From contig CBDCEE010000003.1 of assembly GCA_965215705.1 (NCBI GenBank), positions 186,001-250,000 on the forward strand: DNA of 64,000 nucleotides. The letters are read 5' to 3'. The number at the start of each line of letters is the position of its first letter. Position 1 is the first letter of the stretch. A program made the translations under genes and the position numbers. The notes below the pieces were generated by a model. The model made no database searches. It was not told the origin of the DNA and worked only from the letters and a program-made list of their open reading frames with translations. Positions 1-9,410 of the stretch are shown here, piece after piece. Source of the DNA: JAAXPZ01 sp965215705 (GTDB lineage: Bacteria > Campylobacterota > Campylobacteria > Campylobacterales > Sulfurovaceae).

Positions 1-414
1 ATCATCCCAGGATTTGAATCACCGACATCCAACATCAACGTTACTTTGGTATTGGCTCTGGTAGTCTTTATTCATTATAACTATGAAGGCATCAAAGAAA
101 ATGGCGTAGTGAAGTATTTCGCACACTTCATGGGGCCAGTTAAGGCTTTGGCTCCGCTCATGTTCCCGATTGAGATTGTTTCTCATATCTCGAGAATCAT
201 CTCTCTGAGTTTCCGTCTCTTTGGTAACATCAAAGGAGATGACCTTTTCCTATGGGTACTCTTGATGCTTGCTCCTTGGTTAGTACCGCTTCCTGCATAC
301 CTGCTTTTGAGCTTCTCTGCGATACTGCAGACTTTTGTATTCATGATCCTTGCGTATGTTTATCTGGCAGGTGCATTGGCGCATGATGAAGATCATGCAA
401 CAGAAGCAGCATAA
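1..414 (+). CDS. atpB: F0F1 ATP synthase subunit a (5' end missing)
   Basis: Membrane subunit a of the ATP synthase, forming the two proton half-channels against the c-ring. The frame is open from base 1, so the N-terminal part lies outside the window; about 137 residues remain. The segment ISLSFRLFGNIKGDD carries the essential stator arginine (E. coli Arg210 in the LRLFGN motif), followed by two hydrophobic helices and a short acidic tail. The next gene is an outer-membrane protein rather than atpE, which fits Campylobacterota, where atpB usually stands apart from the main atp operon. Identity is confident. Confidence 0.95.
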   Translation: MIPGFESPTSNINVTLVLALVVFIHYNYEGIKENGVVKYFAHFMGPVKALAPLMFPIEIVSHISRIISLSFRLFGNIKGDDLFLWVLLMLAPWLVPLPAYLLLSFSAILQTFVFMILAYVYLAGALAHDEDHATEAA

Positions 415-651
415 TTCTTTAAGGTATACACTAAACAAGCCTCCTCTTACAGTACTTAGTATGATAAGTGTTGTGAGTGATAGAGGATCAAGAGCGTTAT
501 TCCTTCCTCTCTTTATTAATCATTTGTTTACTTTTTATTAATATATCGTTATGTTTTCAGTATTTTTTAATATTAGCTATGTTAGAGTATGCCTTATAAA
601 CAGGGGGTACTATCATAGAGGTAGTGCTTTTAGCAAATAAAAGGGTATAAA

Positions 652-1293
652 ATGAAAAAGTCAATAGCAAAGATCGCACTCTCCTCTCTTTTGATGAGTG
701 GTATATTGGTTGCAGGTAAAAATGTAGCACCTGCAGAGGCACCAATTGTCCCCGTACTGGATGTTAATCCATTGTATGTGGGATTGGGATTGTTGTGGTC
801 AGGTACCAGTAGAGACTGTCCATGTGCAGATGATAATCGCTTGAAAGAGACAACCTATGGTGTCATCGGAAGAATTGGTTATGATTTTAACCAGTATATC
901 GGTATCGAAGCAAGAGCGTTTAAAGCGAGTATTGATAAAGATTTTGCTGAGACGACACATTACGGTATCTACCTGAAGCCGCAGTATCATATTACAGATA
1001 GATTCAATATTTATGGACTTGTTGGTTATGGTAAAACGAAAATAGAGTGTGATCATCCTTCTCTTACTCCTGGTACAAAAATGTATGATGAGTCTGGATT
1101 GAGTGTAGGATTTGGTTTTGAATATGATATGAGTGATGACAGTGCTGTCGCTGCTTCTAGAACCTTTGATGGACAGGGCGACCAGGAAAAAGGATGGGGT
1201 ATCTGGGTTGATTATCAGAACCTACTCCATAATGAAGGAAATAGCAATATCAAAGCAAATATTGTTACAGCGGGTGTCACTTACGACTTCTAA
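652..1293 (+). CDS. Outer membrane beta-barrel protein (small porin/OmpA-like barrel)
   Basis: 213-residue exported protein. It has a Lys-rich N-terminus and hydrophobic core typical of a signal peptide, with likely cleavage after about residue 30 (AEA). The mature part alternates polar and hydrophobic residues as in transmembrane beta strands (GVIGRIGYDFNQYIGIEARAF, YGLVGYGKTKIE, GLSVGFGFEYD) and ends VTAGVTYDF, the terminal aromatic residue expected of BamA-inserted barrels. Its size fits an eight-stranded barrel. Two cysteines lie in CPCADD after the first strand. It is transcribed alone. The substrate is unknown and it may be purely structural. Confidence 0.8.
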   Translation: MKKSIAKIALSSLLMSGILVAGKNVAPAEAPIVPVLDVNPLYVGLGLLWSGTSRDCPCADDNRLKETTYGVIGRIGYDFNQYIGIEARAFKASIDKDFAETTHYGIYLKPQYHITDRFNIYGLVGYGKTKIECDHPSLTPGTKMYDESGLSVGFGFEYDMSDDSAVAASRTFDGQGDQEKGWGIWVDYQNLLHNEGNSNIKANIVTAGVTYDF

Positions 1294-1302
1294 CCTATAG
1301 GG

Positions 1303-1332
1303 TATACGGGGAGAGTGCTTCTTCCCTGTATA
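1303..1332 (+). terminator. Hairpin downstream of the barrel gene
   Basis: A stem of about 11 bp (TATACGGGGAG pairing with CTTCCCTGTATA, two G-T pairs) starts 9 bases after the barrel-gene stop. No clear T-run follows, so it may be an inefficient terminator or an RNA-stabilising hairpin. Confidence 0.45.
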
Positions 1333-1382
1333 TCGCGTCTTCATAATATCTACGTACAAACTCTCTCAAATAACCAAAACGG

Positions 1383-1388
1383 TATAAT
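1383..1388 (+). promoter_or_regulatory. -10 element of the gatB promoter
   Basis: TATAAT 38 bases upstream of the gatB start, in an AT-rich stretch with no obvious -35 box, as is usual in this phylum. Confidence 0.5.
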
Positions 1389-1426
1389 ATCTTCAATTTA
1401 ATATCACTTTTTATAAGGTTCTTTTC

Positions 1427-2857
1427 ATGTTTGAAACTGTTATCGGTCTTGAGGTACATGTCCAACTCAATACACAGACCAAAATCTTTTGCTCTTGCCC
1501 TACCAGTTTTGCTGCACATCAGAATAGTCATACCTGTCCTACCTGTTTGGCACTTCCGGGAGCGCTACCTGTACTCAATCTTGAAGCAGTAAAGAAAGCG
1601 ATGAATTTTGGGTATGCTATCAAGGCTGCGGTGAATCAAAGATCGATCTTCAATCGTAAAAGTTATTTTTATCCGGATAGTCCTATGGCATATCAGATCA
1701 GCCAGTTTGATATCCCTATCGTGGGAGAGGGCAAATTGACGATTGATTTTGAAGATGGCAGTAGTAAGGAGATAGGGATCACCAGGGCACACCTCGAAGC
1801 GGATGCCGGTAAGAACATGCATGATGGAGCCCTCTCCAAGGTGGATCTAAACCGTGCTGGTACACCATTGCTGGAAATCGTCTCTGATCCTGATATGCGA
1901 AATGCGGATGAAGCGGTACGCTACCTGAAAAAACTCCACTCTATTGTCAGATATCTGGATATCTCTGATGCCAATATGCAGGAGGGTTCATTTCGTTGCG
2001 ATGTGAATGTCTCTATTCGCCCAAAAGGGCAGGAAGCGTTTGGTACCCGTGTAGAGATCAAAAATATCAACTCTTTTCGATTTGTGGCTGCTTCGATTGC
2101 CTATGAAGTACAGCGGCAGACAGAAGCCTATGAGGATGGGGTGTATGATCAAGAGGTCTATCAGGAGACCAGACTCTGGGATGTGACAAAGGGCATCACC
2201 AAGAGTATGCGAGGTAAAGAGGACAGTGCAGACTACCGTTACTTCCCAGATCCAGATCTTAGACCTACACTGGTGACCGAGGAGATGATGGCGGAGGCAA
2301 AAGTGATTCCGGAGCTGCCTGATGAGAAAGTGGCACGCTATGTGGAAGCATTAGGTATCAAAAAGGTTGATGCACTGATCATCACAGCAGATAAAGAGAT
2401 GGCATACTACTTTGAAGAGATGCTTACGCACGGTGCAGTACCCAAGACAGCTGTGACTTGGATTACTTCTGAATTGTTAGGGAGACTCAACAAAGCAAGT
2501 ATCGCTATAGAGGATTCTCCCGTCTCTGCTGCAACACTGGGTGAGTTACTTGCCAAGATCGCTGACAGCAGTGTCTCCGGTAAGGGTGCCAAAGAGGTAC
2601 TTGACTATATGTTTGAACACGAGAGTCGTGATATTGATGGGATCATTGATACACTTGGGCTGGCACAAGTCAGTGATGATGGTGCGATCTTGGCTATCAT
2701 TGATGAGATATTGGCGGCCAATCAAGACAAAGTGGATGAGTATAGAGCAGGCAAAGAGAAGCTTTTTGGCTTTTTTGTCGGTCAGACGATGAAAGCCAGT
2801 AAAGGGTCAGCCAATCCGGGGAAAGTCAACGCACTTCTCAAACAGAGGCTCTCCTAA
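1427..2857 (+). CDS. gatB: Asp-tRNA(Asn)/Glu-tRNA(Gln) amidotransferase subunit B
   Basis: Subunit B of the GatCAB complex. It binds mischarged Glu-tRNA(Gln) or Asp-tRNA(Asn), phosphorylates the misacylated residue and receives ammonia from GatA. The 476-residue length is normal. It opens with the family signature GLEVHVQLNT, followed by a zinc-site cysteine pattern (CSCPTSF, CPTCLALPG), the kinase core (RCDVNVSIRPKG, TRVEIKNINSF) and a C-terminal YqeY/GatB tail ending KVNALLKQRL. gatA and gatC are not in this window, so the complex is encoded at scattered loci. The ATG is preceded by a weak AAGG-type ribosome site. Identity is very confident. Confidence 0.98.
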   Translation: MFETVIGLEVHVQLNTQTKIFCSCPTSFAAHQNSHTCPTCLALPGALPVLNLEAVKKAMNFGYAIKAAVNQRSIFNRKSYFYPDSPMAYQISQFDIPIVGEGKLTIDFEDGSSKEIGITRAHLEADAGKNMHDGALSKVDLNRAGTPLLEIVSDPDMRNADEAVRYLKKLHSIVRYLDISDANMQEGSFRCDVNVSIRPKGQEAFGTRVEIKNINSFRFVAASIAYEVQRQTEAYEDGVYDQEVYQETRLWDVTKGITKSMRGKEDSADYRYFPDPDLRPTLVTEEMMAEAKVIPELPDEKVARYVEALGIKKVDALIITADKEMAYYFEEMLTHGAVPKTAVTWITSELLGRLNKASIAIEDSPVSAATLGELLAKIADSSVSGKGAKEVLDYMFEHESRDIDGIIDTLGLAQVSDDGAILAIIDEILAANQDKVDEYRAGKEKLFGFFVGQTMKASKGSANPGKVNALLKQRLS

Positions 2858-2874
2858 GCATATGGGGTGCTGTG

Positions 2875-4422
2875 ATGTCTAATCCGATCATAAAAGTGGC
2901 GTTTTGGCTGAACAGCTCCTCTCGATATCAGAATGTAAAAGCATTTATCAAAGACGTTCTACACAATCCTGACAACCCTTATAAGAAATATATCGACTCA
3001 CTGATGATATTTCTCATCCTTACCTCGGTGACTATCCTGGTCTACGAGGTACGAAATCCTGTGCCAGAGTGGATGGATTTTTATGATATCTATATCGTCT
3101 CAGTCATTTTTTTGCTAGAGTATCTCCTGCGGCTCTGGGTCTATAGTGATCTGCATAAGTATATCGTCAAGGAGTATGAGCAGTCACAGTTTCTGCATCG
3201 TCCTTTTCTACTTTCAGAGCCAGTGAAGCAGGTACTCTCCAGCAAGCTTGAGTTTATTTTCTCACCTACAGCGATCATCGATTTGTTGGCGATACTGCCT
3301 GCGTATAGACCATTGAGGATCTTGCGTATCTTTGTACTTTTCCGGGTCTTTAAGCTTCTGAGATATACTAAGAGTATCAATCAATTTGTGGATGTACTAG
3401 CAACCAAAAAGTTTGAACTCCTTACGCTTCTTTTTTTATTGCTCTTTATTGTATCCACAGCAGGGATAGCAATCTATGTATTTGAAGAGACAAAAAATCC
3501 AAATATAACTACACTGTTTGATGCTTTCTACTGGGCGCTTGTTACGATCTCGACAGTTGGGTATGGAGATATTTCTCCTGTGACAACAGAAGGCAAGGCT
3601 GTCTCTATGATCATCATCATCAGTGGTATTGCGATGATCTCATTTGTGACATCAGTGATTGTCTCAGCCTTTTCAGAGAAACTAGATGAGCTCAAAGAGA
3701 ATAGGATCATCGAAGATCTCAATAAAAACGATACTTTTATCATCATCTGTGGGTATGGACAATTGGCAAAGATGTTTTTGCGGCAGGAAGAGGAGCTGGG
3801 CGATGCCTATGTGATCATTGATAAAGATCCTCTCAGGGTAAAGCAGGCGATCAAGGATGGCTATAAAGCAATCAATGATGATGCCAGCAGACATGATGTG
3901 ATCTCAAAATTTGATATCAAGTACAGCAATATCACCGTACTCTGTCTGACCAATAGTGATATCGAAAATATCTATATCTCACTCAATGTTAAAAGCCTCT
4001 CTAAAGATATCCATGTGATAGCCAGATCCAGCAATGAGAGTATGCATAAAAAATTTAATCTGGCAGGAGTAGATCATATCCTAACCCCTAGTAGTGTCGC
4101 CAATGTGATGCTTCGTACTGCTATTCACCAGCCTGTCATGTATAACGGTATGCAGGCGATACTGACAGGAAAGAATATTGCCAATATCGATGAAGTCATG
4201 GTGTATAAATATACAAAACTCATAGGTAAAAAAATAGAAGATGTTGATTTTGTAAAATACAAAATACTCTTTATGGGTATTCAAAGAGGGGTAGATGGAG
4301 AGTTTATTTTTAACCCCAATAGAGAGTTGGAGTTTGAACATGATGATATTCTCTTGATGATGGGTGTGCGTATCAGTATAGAACATTTCAAGAAGAGCTA
4401 TACAGGGGCACATCATGGATAA
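2875..4422 (+). CDS. Voltage-gated-type potassium channel with cytoplasmic RCK domain
   Basis: 515-residue inner-membrane K+ channel. Residues about 40-270 form an ion-transport module with an Arg/Lys-rich helix (RPLRILRIFVLFRVFKLLRY, like a voltage-sensor S4) and the selectivity filter STVGYGD near residue 228. From about residue 285 comes an RCK/TrkA-N Rossmann domain (IIICGYGQLAKMF; acidic DKDP after strand 2 suggests NAD binding), then a TrkA-C-like domain. I chose the ATG at 2875; a GTG directly before it is in frame. The gene starts 17 bases after gatB and overlaps the next RCK gene by 8 bases, so the two are likely co-translated. Function is confident, gating ligand unknown. Confidence 0.92.
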   Translation: MSNPIIKVAFWLNSSSRYQNVKAFIKDVLHNPDNPYKKYIDSLMIFLILTSVTILVYEVRNPVPEWMDFYDIYIVSVIFLLEYLLRLWVYSDLHKYIVKEYEQSQFLHRPFLLSEPVKQVLSSKLEFIFSPTAIIDLLAILPAYRPLRILRIFVLFRVFKLLRYTKSINQFVDVLATKKFELLTLLFLLLFIVSTAGIAIYVFEETKNPNITTLFDAFYWALVTISTVGYGDISPVTTEGKAVSMIIIISGIAMISFVTSVIVSAFSEKLDELKENRIIEDLNKNDTFIIICGYGQLAKMFLRQEEELGDAYVIIDKDPLRVKQAIKDGYKAINDDASRHDVISKFDIKYSNITVLCLTNSDIENIYISLNVKSLSKDIHVIARSSNESMHKKFNLAGVDHILTPSSVANVMLRTAIHQPVMYNGMQAILTGKNIANIDEVMVYKYTKLIGKKIEDVDFVKYKILFMGIQRGVDGEFIFNPNRELEFEHDDILLMMGVRISIEHFKKSYTGAHHG

Positions 4423-5116
4423 GCAGGCATTTTTATTTGGCTATGGCAGTCAAGGGAGATCTTTGGCAAAAAGTTTGCGTACAGATCAGTTCAGGCTTCA
4501 TATTATTGAATCTGATCCTGCCTTTTATGAGAAGGCAAAGAGTGATAAATTTTTGGATGTGGTCTTGGTAGACGTGACCAATGATGCAGAGTTGGAAGCC
4601 TTACATATCGATGATGAAAGCTACATCATTTGTGTGATGGAGGATGAGCATCTCAATGTTTTTTTGACCCTCTCTCTACGATCGCTGTATCCCAATGCAA
4701 CGATCGTAGCGATCTCTGACTCTGTCTATACGACACAGAAGCTCAAGATGGCGGGGGCAAACAGGATCATCGATATCTATAAAGTGAGTGCATATAGGAT
4801 ACACAATATGCTGATCAGACCGGTAGCAACGAAGCTTCTGGACAGTTTTATCTCAGATGAGTCTACGATCTCGTTTAAAGAGATGTTCATCCCGGAAGAC
4901 TCGTTTTTGGATGGTATGATGATTGACGAGGTACATTTTTCAAGCTATGGGATACTGTTGATCGGGATGCTGGATATAGAGTTGAGCAATAAGTTCATCT
5001 TTATTACTGCAGGGATAGATCATAAACTGGACAGTGGTGATACGATCGTCTGTATGGGTTATAACGAGGATCTTGATAGGTTTTCCGAGTTGATCACGCA
5101 AAAGGAGCTGCCATGA
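4415..5116 (+). CDS. RCK/TrkA-type NAD-binding regulatory protein
   Basis: 233-residue soluble protein with an N-terminal Rossmann RCK domain (AFLFGYGSQGRSLAK, then IIESDP at the end of strand 2) and a C-terminal TrkA-C-like half from about residue 150. It has no membrane segment. It overlaps the channel gene by 8 bases and gpsA by 4 (ATGA). It resembles the channel's own cytoplasmic half, so it may form mixed RCK rings with that channel or serve a separate transporter. The TrkA/RCK fold is confident; the partner is inferred from the overlap only. Confidence 0.85.
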   Translation: MDKQAFLFGYGSQGRSLAKSLRTDQFRLHIIESDPAFYEKAKSDKFLDVVLVDVTNDAELEALHIDDESYIICVMEDEHLNVFLTLSLRSLYPNATIVAISDSVYTTQKLKMAGANRIIDIYKVSAYRIHNMLIRPVATKLLDSFISDESTISFKEMFIPEDSFLDGMMIDEVHFSSYGILLIGMLDIELSNKFIFITAGIDHKLDSGDTIVCMGYNEDLDRFSELITQKELP

Positions 5117-6000
5117 AGATCGCTATCATAGGTGCGGGTAAATGGGGACAGGCTCTGTACCATGCCTATAGTCAGAACAATGAAGTGGTCATCTCTTCCC
5201 GTAACACCAAAGAGATAGAGCACTTTGTTTCCATGGAAGAAGCACTGAGACATGAGTACCTGATCATGGCTATACCGGCACAATTTGTCCGTCAATGGAT
5301 GGAGGAGCACTTTGTTGATCAAGGGCAGAAGATCCTGGTGGCTGCCAAAGGGATTGAGACCAGTACCGGTGCTTTTCTCAATGAGGTGTATGGTGCATTT
5401 GTCCCTGCGGAGAGGCTGGCATTTATCTCTGGGCCTTCCTTTGCAACAGAGGTACAGCAGTCACTGCCTACTGCACTCAAGATCAGCTCTGTCAACTTGG
5501 ATCTTGCTCAGACCTATGCAGAGGCACTGCCAGACTTTATCAAAGGATATGTACATGAGGATGTGGTCGGTGCAGAGGTGGCAGGGGCCTACAAAAATGT
5601 GATTGCTATCGCCGGAGGGGTCTGTGAAGGGCTAGGACTTGGAAACAATGCTAGAGCAGCGATGATCTCCAGAGGATTGGTAGAGATGACCCGTTTTGGA
5701 GAAGCTTTTGGTGCAAAGGCGGAGACCTTTCTTTCGCTGGGTGGTGCAGGGGACCTCTTTCTCACTGCGAGCTCTACCATGTCTCGGAACTTTAGAGTAG
5801 GGCTTGGACTCTCAGAGGGCAAAAGTATGGAACAGATACTTGAGGAGCTTGGCGAGGTGGCAGAGGGGGTACCTACTGCCAAAGCCCTGCACAAGATCGC
5901 TACAGACAGAGAGATCTACCTCCCCATCGCCAATGAGGTCTATCTGATGATCTACGAGGGTAAGGACCCTCGGCAGAGTGTTGGAGATCTGTTGCGATAG
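5113..6000 (+). CDS. gpsA: NAD(P)-dependent glycerol-3-phosphate dehydrogenase
   Basis: Reduces dihydroxyacetone phosphate to sn-glycerol 3-phosphate for phospholipid synthesis. The 295-residue protein has the N-terminal dinucleotide motif GAGKWG at residues 7-12, the GPSFATEV segment, and the signature KNVIAIAGGVCEGLGLGNNA containing the catalytic lysine near residue 161. It is slightly shorter than the E. coli enzyme (about 339), as is common in Campylobacterota. Its ATG overlaps the stop of the RCK gene (ATGA), making it the last gene of the run that begins with gatB. Identity is very confident. Confidence 0.97.
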   Translation: MKIAIIGAGKWGQALYHAYSQNNEVVISSRNTKEIEHFVSMEEALRHEYLIMAIPAQFVRQWMEEHFVDQGQKILVAAKGIETSTGAFLNEVYGAFVPAERLAFISGPSFATEVQQSLPTALKISSVNLDLAQTYAEALPDFIKGYVHEDVVGAEVAGAYKNVIAIAGGVCEGLGLGNNARAAMISRGLVEMTRFGEAFGAKAETFLSLGGAGDLFLTASSTMSRNFRVGLGLSEGKSMEQILEELGEVAEGVPTAKALHKIATDREIYLPIANEVYLMIYEGKDPRQSVGDLLR

Positions 6001-6083
6001 ATCTATGCTTTGGTAGGTATTGTGTACCTTGCAATACGATAGAAAAATTCTCTCCCATAATCACACCTAAACAGAGAAAACGC

Positions 6084-6089
6084 TATAAT
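6084..6089 (+). promoter_or_regulatory. -10 element of the hemL promoter
   Basis: TATAAT 28 bases upstream of the hemL start, in an AT-rich context with no clear -35 box. Confidence 0.55.
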
Positions 6090-6117
6090 CATTTCACTAT
6101 TTTGTAAAGGGACCTGT

Positions 6118-7410
6118 ATGGCATATGAGAAGAGTATAGCAGCATTTGAAGCAGCAAGCAAAGTAATCCCCGGAGGCGTAGACTCTCCAGTACGGGCATT
6201 TGGGAGCGTGGGTGGTACACCGCCATTCATGGATAGAGGAGAGGGTGGATATCTCTTTGATATCGATGGCAATCGGTATGTGGACTTTGTACAGAGCTGG
6301 GGACCACTGATCTTTGGTCATGCGGACAAGGATATCGAAAATGCAGTGATCGAAACAGCCCAAAAAGGCTTGAGTTTTGGGGCACCTACAGAGCTAGAGA
6401 CAGAGCTGGCAGGTGAGATCGTCACGATGTTTGAAGGGATCGATAAGGTACGTTTCGTCAGCTCCGGTACAGAGGCAGTGATGTCTGCGATCAGATTGGC
6501 ACGTGGGGTGACAGGCAGAGACAATATCATCAAGTTCAAAGGCTGTTACCATGGGCACAGTGACTCACTACTGGTACAAGCTGGCTCTGGTGCGGTGACC
6601 TTTGGCGCACCGAGCAGTCCTGGTGTGCCTGCAGACTTGACCAAACATACGCTACTGGCAACCTACAATGATATTGCCAGTGTGACAGCATGCTTCAAAG
6701 ACAGTGAAGAGATCGCCTGTGTGATCCTAGAGCCCATCGCTGGTAATATGGGGCTTGTTCCTGCAGAGGAGGAGTTCCTCGTAGAACTACGCAAGCTTTG
6801 TGATATGCATGGTACCCTACTGATCTTTGATGAAGTGATGAGTGGATTTAGAGCTTCTCTCAAAGGTGCACAAGGGATCACTGCTGTCAAGCCAGACATC
6901 GTCACTTTTGGCAAAGTGATCGGTGGGGGTATGCCTGTGGGTGCTTTTGCTGCCAATGTAGCGATCATGTCACAGCTCTCTCCTGAAGGTCCTGTCTATC
7001 AGGCTGGCACACTAAGCGGTAACCCTGTAGCCATGGCAGCAGGACTGGCGAGCCTGCGTAAGCTCAAAGCTAACCCGGCATTCTATATTGCGTTGTCAGA
7101 GAAGGCTAAAAAGCTTATGAAAGGCTTCCAGGCAGCGGCCAATGCAGAGGAGATCCCTCTAGTGACGGATGTGAGAGGAAGTATGTTCGGATTTTTCTTC
7201 AGTGATAAGCCAGTAAAAAACTTTGATGATGCACAAGAGAATGATGAAAAAGCTTTTGCGATCTTCCATCGAGAGATGCTCTCTCGTGGAATCTATCTGG
7301 CATGTTCTGCATACGAGACAGGGTTTATCTCTGTGGCAACCACAGATGAGATGATCGATGCTGCGATCACCGCAGCCTATGAATCTATGAGGATCATTGC
7401 AGACACATAG
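6118..7410 (+). CDS. hemL: Glutamate-1-semialdehyde 2,1-aminomutase
   Basis: PLP enzyme that converts glutamate-1-semialdehyde to 5-aminolevulinate, the last step of the C5 route to tetrapyrroles. The 430-residue length is standard for the family. Signatures are PGGVDSPVRAF near the N-terminus, SSGTEAVMSAIRLARG, the pyridoxal-contacting LIFDEVMSGFR, and the PLP lysine K266 in TFGKVIGGGMP. The C-terminal domain carries the usual EAMFVS-like segment (YETGFISVATT). It is transcribed from its own promoter. Identity is very confident. Confidence 0.98.
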   Translation: MAYEKSIAAFEAASKVIPGGVDSPVRAFGSVGGTPPFMDRGEGGYLFDIDGNRYVDFVQSWGPLIFGHADKDIENAVIETAQKGLSFGAPTELETELAGEIVTMFEGIDKVRFVSSGTEAVMSAIRLARGVTGRDNIIKFKGCYHGHSDSLLVQAGSGAVTFGAPSSPGVPADLTKHTLLATYNDIASVTACFKDSEEIACVILEPIAGNMGLVPAEEEFLVELRKLCDMHGTLLIFDEVMSGFRASLKGAQGITAVKPDIVTFGKVIGGGMPVGAFAANVAIMSQLSPEGPVYQAGTLSGNPVAMAAGLASLRKLKANPAFYIALSEKAKKLMKGFQAAANAEEIPLVTDVRGSMFGFFFSDKPVKNFDDAQENDEKAFAIFHREMLSRGIYLACSAYETGFISVATTDEMIDAAITAAYESMRIIADT

Positions 7411-7504
7411 GGTATGTTTCCCCATGCACCATGCATATAGTTTCATGATTACTATGGTATTCTTGCCGGAAAGCTCTAATAAAACCAAATAAGAAGAGGA
7501 AACA

Positions 7505-7795
7505 ATGAACGAAAATGATCCAAAGATGAAAAAAATTGTTGATGCTGCAGATGGTTTGAGTCTGGGGATATCGATTGTTGTCGCTGTGCTTATTGGTGTA
7601 GGGCTTGGGTATCTACTACGTAAATGGTTTGGATACGAATGGCTCTTTTGGCTGGGTGTTTTTTGGGGGATTGCTGCCGCGATCCTTAATGTCTACAAAG
7701 CCTATATCAAGCAGAAGGCTTCCCTGGATGAGCTTGCCAATGATCCCAGATATAAACAACGAAGTTTTGATGACGATGATGAGGATGATGACTAA
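7505..7795 (+). CDS. AtpZ/AtpI-family small membrane protein
   Basis: 96-residue protein with two transmembrane helices (about residues 17-37 and 44-64, containing GVGLGYLLRKWFG) and a strongly acidic tail (DDDDEDDD). The glycine-rich first helix and size match the AtpZ/AtpI group, which assists c-ring assembly or Mg2+/Ca2+ handling in F-type ATPase operons. Here it is not beside ATP synthase genes but heads a small operon with two unrecognised membrane proteins. It has an AAGAGGA ribosome site. Family call is moderately confident. Confidence 0.75.
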   Translation: MNENDPKMKKIVDAADGLSLGISIVVAVLIGVGLGYLLRKWFGYEWLFWLGVFWGIAAAILNVYKAYIKQKASLDELANDPRYKQRSFDDDDEDDD

Positions 7796-7798
7796 ATA

Positions 7799-8335
7799 AT
7801 GAGACGAATACTCACATGGCTTATCGGTATCGATATGGTGCTTATGATAGCTTCACTCCTACTCGGTGGAAAAGTATGGTTGATCAACACACAGATAGGC
7901 TATCTCAGTGCCACACTGATATTGGGTGCATCGATGTTTAGCTATAGTCAGATGGTCTACGGTAGGGTTGCTGACGGCACAGCCGTTCCTGAGGATGAGC
8001 GAGATATACTTGACAAAATGGAAGACCCCTATGATCTCTACGCAGAAGAGAGCCCTGTTGAGGTAACACAGCAGCTTAAAGAGACGATCAAAGAGGAGAA
8101 GCAACGTATGAAGCAGAACCGTCGCTCTGCCTACCAGATACTCAAAGATTCCCGTGCTTCACTCTCTCTCCTGCGATTGGGAGCCTATCTCTTGCTTTTT
8201 GTTGGATTCTTTTATCTCAGTAAGAGTCAGATGCTTCATATTCCCAGTTATCTGTTTGCCCTGACATTGCCCATTGTGGTCATCATTGGGTTATTGCTGA
8301 CAAAAAAAGGAGCGCATGATGAAGCCGGGATATAA
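7799..8335 (+). CDS. Unrecognised membrane protein with three hydrophobic segments
   Basis: 178 residues. Two hydrophobic segments lie near the N-terminus (about 8-25 and 33-50), a charged cytosolic stretch spans about 60-120 (Lys/Glu-rich, KETIKEEKQRMKQNRRS), and a hairpin of two hydrophobic segments covers about 125-170. It starts 3 bases after the AtpI-like gene and overlaps the next gene by 20 bases, so the three are probably co-transcribed. I do not recognise a family. Confidence 0.6.
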   Translation: MRRILTWLIGIDMVLMIASLLLGGKVWLINTQIGYLSATLILGASMFSYSQMVYGRVADGTAVPEDERDILDKMEDPYDLYAEESPVEVTQQLKETIKEEKQRMKQNRRSAYQILKDSRASLSLLRLGAYLLLFVGFFYLSKSQMLHIPSYLFALTLPIVVIIGLLLTKKGAHDEAGI

Positions 8336-8753
8336 GATCATTATTGCCGGACTTTTGATCTATGGGGGCTTCAAGGTCAAAGCGATCATGGATGTCACAC
8401 CGTACAAAGAGAGAGCCAGTCATTTTGTATCTTTGTTAAAACAGTCTCAACCTTTTGGTGCACAAGAGATGCTTGGTACGGGGTTACAGAAAGAGATATC
8501 CGTTGAGATGATCACGCGGATGACAAGAGATCAGAACCTCTCCCAAAGTAGCGAGATCAAATGGTCGGATTGGACAGAAAATGAGGGAAACTATACGCTG
8601 CAAGGAGAGCTGCTGTTTGCTCATGCGCCACGATCAATGATATTGCTTTCGCTTTTTCCAAACAAGGAAAATGATATTAGGATCAGTCAGGTCAAGATAG
8701 GAGAGAGTGTACTCAAACCTCAAGATAGGAACAAGACAGATTTTTTAAAGTAA
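8316..8753 (+). CDS. Unrecognised single-pass or exported protein
   Basis: 145 residues. It has a short hydrophobic N-terminal helix (IIIAGLLIYGGFKVKAI) that may be an anchor, then a soluble part. The second ATG (8319) has better spacing from the AGGAG at 8308-8312 and may be the true start. It overlaps the upstream membrane-protein gene by 20 bases and converges on the uracil-DNA glycosylase gene with a 9-base overlap, so the two mRNAs are complementary at their ends. No family recognised. Confidence 0.55.
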   Translation: MMKPGYKIIIAGLLIYGGFKVKAIMDVTPYKERASHFVSLLKQSQPFGAQEMLGTGLQKEISVEMITRMTRDQNLSQSSEIKWSDWTENEGNYTLQGELLFAHAPRSMILLSLFPNKENDIRISQVKIGESVLKPQDRNKTDFLK

Positions 8754-9404
8754 CTCTTTTACCTTGAGTAGGTCAGCCAGTGCCTCTTTTTTGGCTGAGG
8801 GGTTTCGTAACAGATAACTGGGGTGAAATGTAGGTATGATCCGGTATCCATCTCCTTCTATTACCGTGCCTCTGACCCTGCTGATAGGGCTGTTGTCATT
8901 GGTGAGATAGTGGTAGGCTGTAGCGCCTAGTGTCACGATGATCTTAGGCTGAATAAGTGAGATCTGTTTCTGAAGAAAGGGACGACAGGAGAGTGCTTCT
9001 GACTCTGTCGGTACTCTGTTGTTAGGGGGTCTGCACTTGACAATGTTGGCGATATAGACCTGGGATCTGGGGATATGCAGGACATTTTCGATCATTTTTG
9101 TCAGTACCTCTCCTGCGCGCCCCACGAAAGGTCTGCCTGTACTGTCCTCTGTGGCGCCAGGCCCTTCTCCTATAAACATAAGCTCTGTCTTGATGAGCCC
9201 CTCACCAAATACCACTTTCTGTCTACTCTTGCTGAGTTCACAGAGATGGCAGTCCAATACGATGCTTTTGAGTTTTTCCATATCATCGGGCAGATCCAAG
9301 GTATCCTGCTCTAGCTCAGAAGGTGTGATATCGGTATAGCGATAGCCTAATTGTTTGAGCAGTTGAAGCTGTTTGAGTTGTAGGGCATTATGGAGATTTT
9401 TCAT
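8745..9404 (-). CDS. Uracil-DNA glycosylase, family 4 (Fe-S type)
   Basis: Removes uracil from DNA as the first step of base excision repair. The 219-residue protein has the family 4/5 motif GEGPGATEDSTGRPFVGRAG, the second motif TFHPSYLLRNP, and four cysteines in the spacing expected for a [4Fe-4S] cluster (CHLC at 52-55, then two Cys 16 apart in the VKCRPP region). The N-terminal 45 residues are a helical extension. The -10 box ends only 6 bases before the ATG, so the mRNA is probably leaderless. Identity is confident. Confidence 0.93.
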   Translation of the reverse strand: MKNLHNALQLKQLQLLKQLGYRYTDITPSELEQDTLDLPDDMEKLKSIVLDCHLCELSKSRQKVVFGEGLIKTELMFIGEGPGATEDSTGRPFVGRAGEVLTKMIENVLHIPRSQVYIANIVKCRPPNNRVPTESEALSCRPFLQKQISLIQPKIIVTLGATAYHYLTNDNSPISRVRGTVIEGDGYRIIPTFHPSYLLRNPSAKKEALADLLKVKELL

Positions 9405-9410
9405 AGGTGT